Positions 50,444-62,020 of a DNA stretch of 64,000 nucleotides are shown piece by piece (positions within the stretch are counted from its first letter, which is position 1; every line of letters begins with the position of its first letter). Under the pieces are notes generated by a model. The model did not search any database and was not told where the DNA came from. It saw only the letters and a list, made by a program, of their open reading frames with translations. Made by a program: the position numbers and the translations under genes. The stretch is from Agarophyton chilense (lineage: Eukaryota; Rhodophyta; Florideophyceae; Gracilariales; Gracilariaceae), in contig JARGXX010000088.1 in NCBI GenBank assembly GCA_030374765.1, positions 2,852,001 to 2,916,000 on the forward strand, written 5' to 3'.

Positions 50444-51307
50444 TGAAGAGCAACGTCCTCCAGGGAGGTTTTTGGGGACTTAAGTTTTTTCCGTAGCCTC
50501 CGGCGTGCAACCTCGTTATGAGTAGGAGTAATCCGTTTCACGGCGATGGCCGGAACGCCGGTGATGCACCGGCGGGACCGGGTGCCATACACGTGGCCGC
50601 AGCGCCCGCGCGACACGTGGCCGCCAGATTGGCCCCTTTTGTTAGACGGACATTTAGCTATTTAGGATAGACTTTATTTATTCTATTCTACAGTGACTAC
50701 AGTACTTAGGCCGCCGGCCTCGCGGCCGCCGGTCCAGTAAAGTCTCCCCAACAAGGGTGATCTTGGTCTTCCAGATCTTGGCTCTGGGTCGAACCGCCTG
50801 CGCGGATATACAACTCCTTACGGAGGGATTTCCCGTGGTGCACGGCTTCCCAACCCCCTTGGACGTTCAAGCAGCCTTCGTGTGTTGGGCATCTATTCCC
50901 ACTTTCGTGGTTCCGCCCGTGTATACGGTTTGCTACACCCGACAGTGCCGGCTATTCCCGAGTCCCCTCTTGCGACTCGTGGTCAACCTAGCCCTCTTGC
51001 CTCCGTTCCCATTTTCCTTCCCTTTTCCTCCCCTTCATTGGGCAATTCCCGCTCTTGCGGCTCGCACTGACACCTGTCGTGCTGGACACTTTCGTGGGTT
51101 TTGCCTCCTCAGAGGATACGCAGGCACCGCTTCGGCGGATATTCTCGGCTTCTTTCAGCCTCCCTGCGCCCGTCGCGACGGTTCGGCCCCGGCTTACACC
51201 CGGCATTGCGCGCCGATCCCTGGGAGGGCTCTACCGCGCCGGTTACCTCGTGAAAGGAAGATCCGGACGTCTTCGTAGGTTTTCCCCCGTGGGGGTATTA
51301 TCCTACA
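50444..51307 (+). repeat. 3' LTR of Gypsy element C
   Basis: An 864-bp LTR of the long subtype with the type-2 U5 end (TTCGGCGG, GGCCCCGG, GTGAAAGG, GTATTATCC), like the 3' LTR of element B and unlike its own 5' LTR. Confidence 0.95.
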
Positions 51308-51437
51308 CACTGTGACATATATAAACATCCATATCATTGTACTTTTTGCATTTTGAATAAACAAATTTAGATTTGTAAGTTGTTTTGCAGACCTTTCATC
51401 GTCCTTGATATGTTTGAGACGTCAAAGAACCTTCCAA

Positions 51438-53186
51438 TTAACTTCTTTTTCGATTGGTTTCAATTAAATGAATGCCGGTACCAGCCATATATGGGTTTTC
51501 TATTTCATCTTCCTCCTTACATTTTCTTCTCATAGTTCGAATAGAATCCCAGTTGTTATCTATTAATCTGTCAGCGAGATTAAAATAGAACTTATACGGT
51601 GTAAGATTCAATGTGTTTTCGTATGCACCCTTGTAAAGATTCCAAGCATCAACCATGCACATTGCCAGCAAAGAAGTATTCACTCTAAAAGACCATTCTT
51701 TCACTTCAAACTTCTTTTCCATATTCAAATCATCTTGACGTGACCTATTATGTCTATCAATTCTAGAATAACAAGAATAGTATTTTTCACAAACCTCTGG
51801 AATAGCAATGGAAAGCGGAATTTTCTTTGTTTTTCCATCAGTTGTCCTCCATCTTTCACGAGAAATGGGAGTTCCTGGTTGGGTACTGCTACAAGTGCTG
51901 ATGAAATGTCTCCTCTCGCGGTTCACCCAGAGCACAGACATCATCTTTCGATCCAATTCAGGCAGTTTCGAGACCATTGTCACGTGCTGGCCTCGTGCCG
52001 TCATCGTAAGTTCGGAAAGATGTTTCATAGTAAACCTTCTGGTGGCTGTTTTAACGACCCCAATAAATCGCATTCCGCTTTTTAAAAGTTCTTCAGCTGT
52101 TTCAACAGATGCAAAATATGAATCGGCACAAACGATTCGATCAGTTGCGAACCAATTTTCAACAAGTCTCATTCAAACAGCTGTTTCATGTCCACGTTAT
52201 GATTGAAAAGGCTTTACGTCTGGTTGAACGATGAATTGCCTTATATGTTCAAATCGATTTCGAGACATGATCTTTTCGAGCTGCGGAGATGAGATATATT
52301 TAGAAAACGTGTCTTTAGACCAAAGCGACCTTTTATTTGAAAACTCAGAGCGTGTCATTAAGACCGTCAAACCGAGAAACTTCAAAATTTCACCTTTTGT
52401 AGTCTGCTTTAAGCCTTTTTCTTCCAGCCAATAGTTGGTAGATCAAATTATTCTTTCCAAGTAAGCTACAGGAAACTTCAACACGAATAAATCGTATGGA
52501 GAGAGTCCCGAAGGTGCATGAATGGCGGAGATAAAATTTTCAACAGTTCCCATGACTTTCCATTGATGCATTTGCACTGGACCATTCAGATTCAAAAATA
52601 CATTTTCTGTTGTCCATTTCGTCGAATAAACTTCCATAAAGCTGTCTAGCGTGTCACTTTTGGTCACAGTAAAAGGACTCAACGAATTCATTGTGTGACA
52701 GTGATCAATATCCGTGACAGTAGTCTGCTCTTCATTTTTCGAAACTTCGTTAGTAAAAGCAGCACCATTTATCTCCACGTTGGAATTGATGGCTTCTTGA
52801 GCATTTTACTGAACAGTGACATGATAACCGGCTTTTGCATTGCAAATTTTGAGAGTGCATACTTTCTCGCGACCAGGTAGCTCGAAGTTTATCGTGACAA
52901 AAGTGTGTCTTCGATTATTTTTGACAACTAAGTCCACTTTTGTAACACTTTCGCTGACTAGTTTCGTTTTCCATTGCGTGCCAAAGAAGCGTTTACAGTT
53001 GCTCTCTAATGTGGTGAGACGTGCGCGGGTGTGTACTCTGTTTCCCACTACACGACGGGGATCCATAGATAATGACATATTTGATAAATTATGAAAGAAT
53101 GAAGTAAAGATGATGTTGTTTACAGGTTGTGGACGATCGTTCGTGATCTTTGAGGTTGACGCCAGAGAAGAAGAGAGTGTTGACAA
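51438..53186 (-). pseudogene. Decayed piggyBac-type transposase
   Basis: A single frame runs from 53186 to 51438 on the minus strand, interrupted by in-frame stops near 52806, 52443, 52197 and 52175. The sequence fits the DDE_Tnp_1_7 (piggyBac) family: GLSPYDLFVLKF, KFLGLTVLMTRSEFSNKRSLW and NRFEHIRQFIV upstream; VCADSYFASVETAEELLKSG (second acidic residue), IPEVCEKYYSCYSRIDRHNR and NLYKGAYENTLNLTPYKFYF downstream. The segment that should hold the first catalytic Asp is missing, an apparent internal deletion of roughly 110-130 codons near 52175-52200, where a palindrome AAACAGCTGTTT sits. Terminal inverted repeats and TTAA ends were not found. It is inactive. Element C inserted just beyond its 3' end. 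Confidence 0.82.
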
Positions 53187-53581
53187 CGTCTAGGCACAAA
53201 AATTTAAGGAAATTGACAAAGTTTACAAAATTTATCGATGTTGTAATTTTGGCCTCATATGAGGCCAGTGGTCGTATAGACACTAGTGGCTTCTATCCTG
53301 TTCTAGCAATAAAACACCGGTAGTCTAAATCTCGAAGCGGTCACCCCCCAAACCGTATCATTGAGCCTTAAAATAATTTACCATGTAGATACACGGAGGA
53401 CCACATGAAATGTCCATCCCAACATCTGATTGACTCCTGTGACGTCACCTACCATGGGTACGACGGTACGTGATGGCCATTCCGAAGCAAGCATTCTGCA
53501 AAGGTTTGGATCACGCACGACCCACAGCGCAGCGGCATACTGGAGCAGCTCATCCGCTGACGAATAAATCCATGCACAGCC

Positions 53582-54502
53582 ATGAGCCAACCCCTCCACG
53601 TTGACTCTGTCAGTGAGGAACCACCTTCCCTTACAACACTTTCAGAGCTCCTTCAAGCGCGAGCCCTCAAAGCCACTGGCCATGCCATCCAGGAACTGAG
53701 TGACATCAACGAAGCGTATTGCTCTGTGCATGCTCGTCTCACCACCGAGCTGGCCATACTGCGCGATTCTGTCCATGCCGAACTGAATGCGGCCGCTTCA
53801 CTCCAAAAAGCGAATATCCAAAGGCTGGAGCGAGCTGCTCGTGCTCTGACTGTGAGGGCCATGCAACTAGATAACAGAGCGCTAGAAATCGATATTCGAG
53901 AAAGAGCTGTTGTGGATGCCCAAACCCGGCACCACACCCTTGTCACGCAACGCGAGCAGGACTTCAGACGCTGTCGAGCAGAAATTGATCGAAAGGAACA
54001 AGAAATTCTTGCTAAGGAAGCTTCATTGAAGTATTCAACCTTGCAGCAAGCGCACCTCCACCAATGGTCAAACCGATTAGAGAAACGCGAAAATGAAACA
54101 AAAAAGGCCCTCGGAAAAGAGAACGAACGCATCTCCACACGCTTAGCAAAGGTTGTGGACCGCGAATTGCTCGCTGCTGAGAAAGAGCGGCATTTCGAGA
54201 CAGCTTGCCAGAGAAGGGAAGAGGAGCTCAAGAGGCGTGAGGCAGCGGCCGAATTATTAGCCGATGCTTTGCAGAAACAACGAAAAGAAGCAGCGGACCA
54301 AATCCAGCGTGAGCGGACTCAATTCTGGAAGCATCAACAGAAACTTAGCGCTGTTGTATCGCGCGAGATCGATGCATTGCTCACCGAGCAAGCCAAATTA
54401 CGACATCAGTTTGAGCAAGATGCCACGGCTACGAGCAATACGTTGCGAGCGATGGCGAAGGCTGTCGACGGCGTGAAATCGTCGCTCAGAGAGTCTCCGT
54501 AA
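53582..54502 (+). CDS. Coiled-coil protein of unknown function
   Basis: A single-exon gene of 306 codons starting MSQPLHVDSVSEEPPS. From about residue 25 to the end nearly the whole chain is predicted by eye to be coiled coil. It is rich in Glu, Lys, Arg, Ala and Gln with heptad-like spacing (LERAARALTVRAMQL; EKERHFETACQRREEELKRR; HQQKLSAVVSREIDALLTEQ). There is no signal peptide, membrane segment or enzyme motif. Such proteins are often structural or cytoskeleton-associated, but the sequence does not say which. The neighbouring GCP2 gene is on the opposite strand with converging 3' ends 389 bases apart; that alone is no evidence for a shared role. The uniform frame and composition make a real gene very likely. 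Confidence 0.75.
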   Translation: MSQPLHVDSVSEEPPSLTTLSELLQARALKATGHAIQELSDINEAYCSVHARLTTELAILRDSVHAELNAAASLQKANIQRLERAARALTVRAMQLDNRALEIDIRERAVVDAQTRHHTLVTQREQDFRRCRAEIDRKEQEILAKEASLKYSTLQQAHLHQWSNRLEKRENETKKALGKENERISTRLAKVVDRELLAAEKERHFETACQRREEELKRREAAAELLADALQKQRKEAADQIQRERTQFWKHQQKLSAVVSREIDALLTEQAKLRHQFEQDATATSNTLRAMAKAVDGVKSSLRESP

Positions 54503-54891
54503 GCCTGCCAACCGTTCAAACTAACCCCCGAGTAAGACCGAAAGCAATCCTTAACTGGTACACATGAAACCCCCAAATACCTCTTACATTCGAGAGAGAA
54601 TTCGTCAAAACAAGGTTCACCCAAAGTTCAAGTTCAAGACGAAAGCACTCTTTCTTCTGCGAATTTTTATATCGCACCCCTGACGGAGCATTCGGAACAG
54701 CATTATTTTACACTCATACCGTGCTTCTGTTCCTTTTCGAGTACGTTTGACGAAAGCACTAGTACTCGAACATCCACGACTCTGCGAAAATCAAGGGGTA
54801 AGGGAAAGTGGTCGTTCTCTTTCTCGTTTGCGGAAAGTAGTCGTGGTCCCTATTTACATATGAACACGTCCATTATACCAAACACATTGAC
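54503..54891. other. Intergenic gap between converging genes
   Basis: This is the 3' flank shared by the coiled-coil gene and the GCP2 gene. No gene or RNA is recognised. Confidence 0.5.
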
Positions 54892-56988
54892 TCAGATTTG
54901 CATGTTTCCAAAAGAAGCTAAAGATCGTTCTTTGAATCTACTGTAGTAATCCCCACCGTCAAGGCGTTCACATAAGTTTGCAAGGTGAACATTGGCCCGT
55001 TTCTTTGATACAGCAGAGAGTCCATCCATCAGCTTTCCAAGATGCAGATCAAAGCTGGTCTCAAATTTTGCCAAGGTATTTGGATAAGATCTTTCTTTCA
55101 GTCGATTCTGCACCACATCTGCATCTTCACGAGCCCTTATGAGTGTTTCAAAACCGTCCGTGTACGTTGCAAATGATGTGCAGGTTTCGCCAAGGGCCCA
55201 GAGAACTTGCAAATGCTTCTCGTTAGACAATAAACTTTGAGTCACACACACATCAAGGAAGTGACCGTGTTGGACCATAATCTCATCTATGGTCTTTGCC
55301 TTGTGCATCGCCGTTTCAAGTTGTCTCCAGTTTGGTTCTATCACATCGGCAACTGTGTAATACAGCATGTTTCTGATAAAATGCAACATTCTATTGCGAA
55401 GCGCGAAAGAGCGCACAAGCGAGGTTGCAACTCTTTTCAGAGAACCCTTCGCTCTCATATGCAGGTTCCAGCAATTTTCTAGTTCGCGCTCAACGTACTT
55501 GAGGTAAAATAAGTAACGGAATAGGAACTGGTACTTCAGTACCTCGGTTTCCGAGACGACTAAATTGAGAGGCCATTCGAGTTTGTAGTCCAATGCGAAG
55601 GCTTCGTACCCAGATATAACATCTCGTCTCCCTCGAGTTCGAGGATTATCGACATGTGAGATTTCTGCAGCAAGATGATCATCTGCCAGGACGCAAGTCA
55701 CATCATCGGCAAATTCATCGTTGCGATTTACCCCAGCACGAATACATATATCAAGCAAGGAGGCCAAGCGACTTCGGGAAACACTCGGACGTGGCTTCGA
55801 CAACTCTGCCTGAGCAATATCGAGAAAGTGTGCAATGTAATCCGAGGAGCCGCACAAAAAGAACGATTTTAACGAGCGAAGTCTTTCTTTCAGACGAACT
55901 GTTTTGGAGAGGTGACTCATGAGATGCGACGCAGCCCTTTGATACGTACGCGTCACAAAAGCAGAGATGCTTCGAGATGTGCCAGGAGCGAGAAGATCGC
56001 GTGCACAAGCTGTAAGAGATTCTTCTGCTTTGAGTTGCAACGGAGGTATTGACACCTCGCATTCTCGAAGCACGTTCAAGTACTTTCCCGCACGGAGAAT
56101 AGTTGTTGCGAATTCGGAAAGGAAATCAGGAAGCATATCTCGGTTGATAGAGAATCGTTGTTCCCAACTCTTTGTTGTTGTGGCGCGCATATAACGAATG
56201 TCGTGACGGATGAAAAACTCTTTATGAGGATCTTGTAGCAAACCGTGAATAACCCATGCATCAATATGATGAAATATTGGCATGGCAGCATTTTGAAGCA
56301 AGTGCGAGAACAGGACGCTGTGGTTCGGAGTACCGACATGCGCATGAGCAACATTGTAAACGATATTCAAGGCTGCACCCCCGTGTGCACCTCGCAGTTG
56401 GGTCGAAACCGTAGCGAGCAATTGCATTGTTCGCATTGTCGGTTGCACGTAGTACAAAAGAGTTTGCAGCGACCAAGTGCTGCGAATGGCCTCCTGTTCC
56501 AAGCGAAGAACCAGTTCATGGTATTCATGAAGGAGCGTTTCCAAAGCGACAGCCACACTCTGACGAACATGGCCCGAAGTACGACGCGGAAGTCGAAATC
56601 GTTCGATGAAAGCACGCACACGAGCATGATGAGTGGCAAGAGGCAACAAACGTGCAAGAAGCGGCGCTACATCCGGCGGAAGAACGCCAGGAGGTGGCGG
56701 CTTGTACGTAATTTCAGGCGGTACGCCCGTGGCTTCAACACAGCAGAAAGCGGGCCGCACTCCTAACAAGGCGTAAAGAGCATCGTGGACGGCAAGGATA
56801 TGGTTGTCGTCAGTTGGTGACGGTTGCGGTTGCTCAATTTGATGGGATAAGAACGCCGAGGTAAGGTAAGGGCGTCGAGTGTCCCACGCAGGAGAACTGG
56901 CGCGTGGAGGTGGGGGTTGCTTTCTGGAGGAGTGCGTCGTACCAGTCCCCATCGCAACAAGAGGGAGCAAAATCGGATGGAGGGACAA
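54892..56988 (-). CDS. GCP2: Gamma-tubulin complex component 2 (GCP2/Spc97 family)
   Basis: A single-exon gene of 698 codons. GCP2 pairs with GCP3 and gamma-tubulin to form the gamma-tubulin small complex that nucleates microtubules at spindle poles and other organising centres. The N-terminal GRIP domain is marked by FHHIDAWVIHGLLQDPHKEFFI (about residues 239-260) and TTILRAGKYLNVLREC (about 295-310), the GCP2 signature. The C-terminal gamma-tubulin-binding domain shows EWPLNLVVSETEVLKYQFLF, YLKYVERELENCW and MLHFIRNMLYYTVADVIEPN, then DEIMVQHGHFLDVC. It is shorter than human GCP2 (about 900 residues), mainly at the N-terminus. The start MSLHPILLPLV is the first ATG of the frame; a downstream ATG (residue 13) is possible. 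Family assignment is strong. Confidence 0.93.
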   Translation of the reverse strand: MSLHPILLPLVAMGTGTTHSSRKQPPPPRASSPAWDTRRPYLTSAFLSHQIEQPQPSPTDDNHILAVHDALYALLGVRPAFCCVEATGVPPEITYKPPPPGVLPPDVAPLLARLLPLATHHARVRAFIERFRLPRRTSGHVRQSVAVALETLLHEYHELVLRLEQEAIRSTWSLQTLLYYVQPTMRTMQLLATVSTQLRGAHGGAALNIVYNVAHAHVGTPNHSVLFSHLLQNAAMPIFHHIDAWVIHGLLQDPHKEFFIRHDIRYMRATTTKSWEQRFSINRDMLPDFLSEFATTILRAGKYLNVLRECEVSIPPLQLKAEESLTACARDLLAPGTSRSISAFVTRTYQRAASHLMSHLSKTVRLKERLRSLKSFFLCGSSDYIAHFLDIAQAELSKPRPSVSRSRLASLLDICIRAGVNRNDEFADDVTCVLADDHLAAEISHVDNPRTRGRRDVISGYEAFALDYKLEWPLNLVVSETEVLKYQFLFRYLFYLKYVERELENCWNLHMRAKGSLKRVATSLVRSFALRNRMLHFIRNMLYYTVADVIEPNWRQLETAMHKAKTIDEIMVQHGHFLDVCVTQSLLSNEKHLQVLWALGETCTSFATYTDGFETLIRAREDADVVQNRLKERSYPNTLAKFETSFDLHLGKLMDGLSAVSKKRANVHLANLCERLDGGDYYSRFKERSLASFGNMQI

Positions 56989-57163
56989 CTAGCTAGCTAG
57001 AGAAAACGCTTGCAATGCGGTGATGAAAAGGCGGTCAGTACTGATTGACAGGGGTTGTCAATTAAGTCACGGTAGGCATTCTATGCGTGCTGCGGTGCAT
57101 ATTCAAACCAATTTGGCACTGTGCACGTGCGAGGGATTTTTGAAAAGTTGCGCCGAAGGGCTT

Positions 57164-58076
57164 TCAAGATTCATCTTCGCTTGTGTCAACGTTACCCGTC
57201 TCAACGACATCACGAGACGCAGACACAGGGAACGCGCGTACCGCTTTGGCTGAGAGATCAGAGTAAGGGGGAAACGGTCGGGTTTCGAGCTGTAGGACGA
57301 ACAAATTATTGAGACGAATGGTTGGCCAGAAATTACGCATAGCGTCGACAAGTACCGAGTTTAAGAGCTGTTGCGGGTTGACCACAATAGTCGAATCGCA
57401 ATTAGACGTCACAGTACAGAGCTCGGACAGATCTATGAAATGGAATGATGTTTCTGGCGGCTGCGGCTGGTTGAGCACCATGAAGTTAGTTTTGCTTTTT
57501 TTCCTCAGATGTAACGGAAGCTGACTGCTGTTGTCGTGTGTAACTCTGAGCCTGTGCATGAAGCTTGTTAATCTCTGCCATAAATCTGTATTGAGAGTAC
57601 ACAACAACGGGCCGAATAGCAGTGAGAAGTTAGTCACACGCTACAACTCACGAGCAGAATACATCGATGAAGCAACAACAACGTACACAAAATACGAGGC
57701 GGTCAAAGCGAGACAGAGGAGCAACATAATCTCAAAGTGCGGTGAAAGGACTCTCATCGCTGCAAACGAAGCAAGCAGAGCATTCAGCAAAAACAACACG
57801 ACTCGCAAAATGCTATCGGCAACCCAAGTCAGAAAGCGCGATTAAAGTGCATCAAGACTCACGGTAGTAAGAGACGGTAGGCAAAACGAACATGTGTGTA
57901 GCAGGGCTGACGCCTGGTTGCAACCATCGTGGCAAAGCAGCCAGAATTTCCGCGGCGCTGTTGGCGGCATTGTTTGCGGCGTTGATCGCATCGCTACTGA
58001 CGTTCTGCTGGTTCGTCTGCTGTTTCGCAGCCGGAAGGGAAGAAGCCGGTTGAAAGGAAGATGAACTCGTAGACAT
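57164..58076 (-). CDS. Three-exon small membrane protein, weakly Pkr1-like
   Basis: I assembled this gene from splice signals. Exon 1 is 58076-57863, intron 57862-57802 (61 bases, GTGAGT...AG), exon 2 57801-57652, intron 57651-57586 (66 bases, GTGAGT, branch-like GTGACTAAC, CAG), exon 3 57585-57164. Both joins keep phase and give 261 residues. The N-terminus is Ser/Gln/Asn/Ala-rich. Then comes WLQPGVSPATHMFVLP and two hydrophobic segments (LVLFLLNALLASFAAM; IMLLLCLALTASYFVYVVVA), then a soluble tail ending DTSEDES. The Trp-Pro-Gly stretch followed by two close membrane helices recalls Pkr1, an ER factor for V-ATPase assembly, but the match is weak and Pkr1 lacks this long tail. The start is the ATG giving MSTSSSSFQ. 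It lies 175 bases from GCP2 and head-to-head with rsmI. Confidence 0.65.
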
Positions 58077-58390
58077 GATGAGGCTCGGTTCACGGGCAAA
58101 GCAAGTAAAGACCACCACCTTCCGCCACGGCCTCCAGAGTCTGCAGCCCTCGCCAGCCAAGCGGGACGAAGTAGAAACGCGTCGTCTGCGCAAAATAGTG
58201 GCGCGTTCTTCGGGTTTCCAAGTCACTGGCGTGGCCTGCTGTGCGTCACGGCTCACGAAGTGCCATCGGCAATTTGCAAAGCGCGTCACGGCCCATGCGT
58301 TGCCACGCGCATCACGCATGAGCTCCCCTTCGCATAAAGCAACGTCGAGCCACGCTAGATCGCCTTTGAGTGTAGTGCCGGGAACTCGCC
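58077..58390. promoter_or_regulatory. Shared head-to-head promoter region
   Basis: These 314 bases separate the start codons of two divergent genes, the membrane protein and rsmI, so both promoters must lie here. An open frame crosses it on each strand, but it is not needed for either protein. No TATA box is obvious. Confidence 0.45.
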
Positions 58391-59513
58391 ATGAGCGCCT
58401 TCGCCTTTCTTCCTCGTGCTTTCCCCCGCCTTTCCGTGCGTCGCACCCCGACTCACCGCCTCACCTGCGCCCGCGCCAATGCTTCACCTCCCAGGAAGCA
58501 GTCGCCTGCGGGCAAGAAACAGTCCGCGTCCAAGCAACCGTCTTCCGACCACGGCACTCTGTACGTCGTGCCGACCCCAATTGGCAACGCGCGCGACATA
58601 ACGCTGCGGGCTGTCGATATACTTAGTGCGGTGGACGTCATAGCAGCGGAAGTAAGCTATCTTCAAGCCTAATCATGGAGACATTTTCACTTGCTTATCG
58701 TAACTGACACATTTCCAGGATACGCGGAATGCACGAGTGTTATTGCGACCTCTTGAGCGACCTTCTCACCAACTTGTTCTTTCATGCCACGAGCATAATT
58801 GGCGCTCGCGCATCCCTACTCTACTCTCCCATTTAGAATGTGGCCGCGATGTTGCCCTGGTGTCCGATGCAGGCACTCCCTGTGTCTCCGATCCTGGTGC
58901 GCAGGTAGTCGAGGCCGTCGTGGCAGCCGGACTCAAAGTTGTACCGTTGCCGGGACCATGTGCAGCTGTGTCCGCCATCGTGGCGAGTGCGTTACCCTCT
59001 CCAACGTTTACTTTTGTCGGATTTCTCCCTCGAGTTGGAGAGGCTCGAAGAAAAGCTATCGAGCATATTGGAAAAATCAAGTCCACGGTTGTTCTATACG
59101 AGGCTCCACATCGTTTACTTTCTACCCTCAGAGCTCTCCAAGAGATCGAGGGTGAAGGAAGACCATGCTGTTTGGCCAGGGAGATGACGAAAAAATACGA
59201 GCAGTTTCTCAGGTTTGACACTGTTTCAAATGCATTTAAGTTTTATGACAGTCACGCCGAAAAGCCTAGGGGAGAGTTCACCATAGTTTTGGCCCCGTCA
59301 CCGATTCAACCGCTTGTTGAACACGATCTTACTACGTATCCCACAGCCCCTGTCGAGCTTACTGCGTTAGTTGAGAGTCTTCTCAAGGAAGGTATCCCTG
59401 TTAGCGCTGCCGCAAGAGCTGTATCGTCTGCGTGTGATGTGCCAAAGAAACTTGTTTATGCATACGCCACCAACGTGAAAGAAAAACTGCTGTGGGCAGA
59501 ACCTGACACATGA
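58391..59513 (+). CDS. rsmI: Plastid-type 16S rRNA 2'-O-methyltransferase RsmI
   Basis: Two exons, 58391-58651 and 58719-59513, with a 67-base intron (GTAAGC...TTTCCAG, branch-like TAACTGAC) encode 351 residues. RsmI methylates the 2'-OH of C1402 (E. coli numbering) in small-subunit rRNA using S-adenosylmethionine. The TP-methylase fold is shown by [20 protein letters not shown] (residues 57-76), IAAEDTRN (84-91, formed across the splice), [12 protein letters not shown] (136-147), [32 protein letters not shown] and [10 protein letters not shown]. The first ~50 residues ([18 protein letters not shown], then Arg/Ser/Lys-rich) precede the bacterial core and look like a plastid transit peptide. 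A mitochondrial target is possible. Spliced phase and the intact EDTRN motif make the intron secure. Confidence 0.93.
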
Positions 59514-59703
59514 AAGGAACATTGGGCCATCTTTGCAGAAAAACAGCTGTTCGCTACTCGTCAAAGCCTCGCTGTGCTGCGAAGGGCATCTTCGTCTCGA
59601 CCAGATCAGGTTTGTGAGGCGGAACTTGAAAGTCGCCCTATCTGCCGCGGCGTTTGCAAAGTGTACCAAGGATTTACTCCGGGACACAATCGCTGTGTTT
59701 TTG

Positions 59704-62020
<2,317 letters not shown>

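Larger units (their letters stand above)
39910..51307 (+). mobile_element. Gypsy element C (near-complete chromovirus fossil)
   Basis: The LTRs are 39910-40773 and 50444-51307, with a perfect target duplication cactg at 39905-39909 and 51308-51312. It has a PBS candidate, gag, pol with all enzyme domains, chromodomain, antisense ORF and polypurine tract. It is the fullest copy in the window, with only a few breaks. By hand count about 19 of 864 LTR sites differ (~2%), but part of that difference is a subtype difference rather than simple ageing. Confidence 0.96.

Noticed and set aside
58075-58626. A 183-codon frame overlapping the rsmI start and the shared promoter
   Set aside because: It shadows rsmI exon 1 in another frame and crosses the promoter region; the RsmI motifs fix the true frame.
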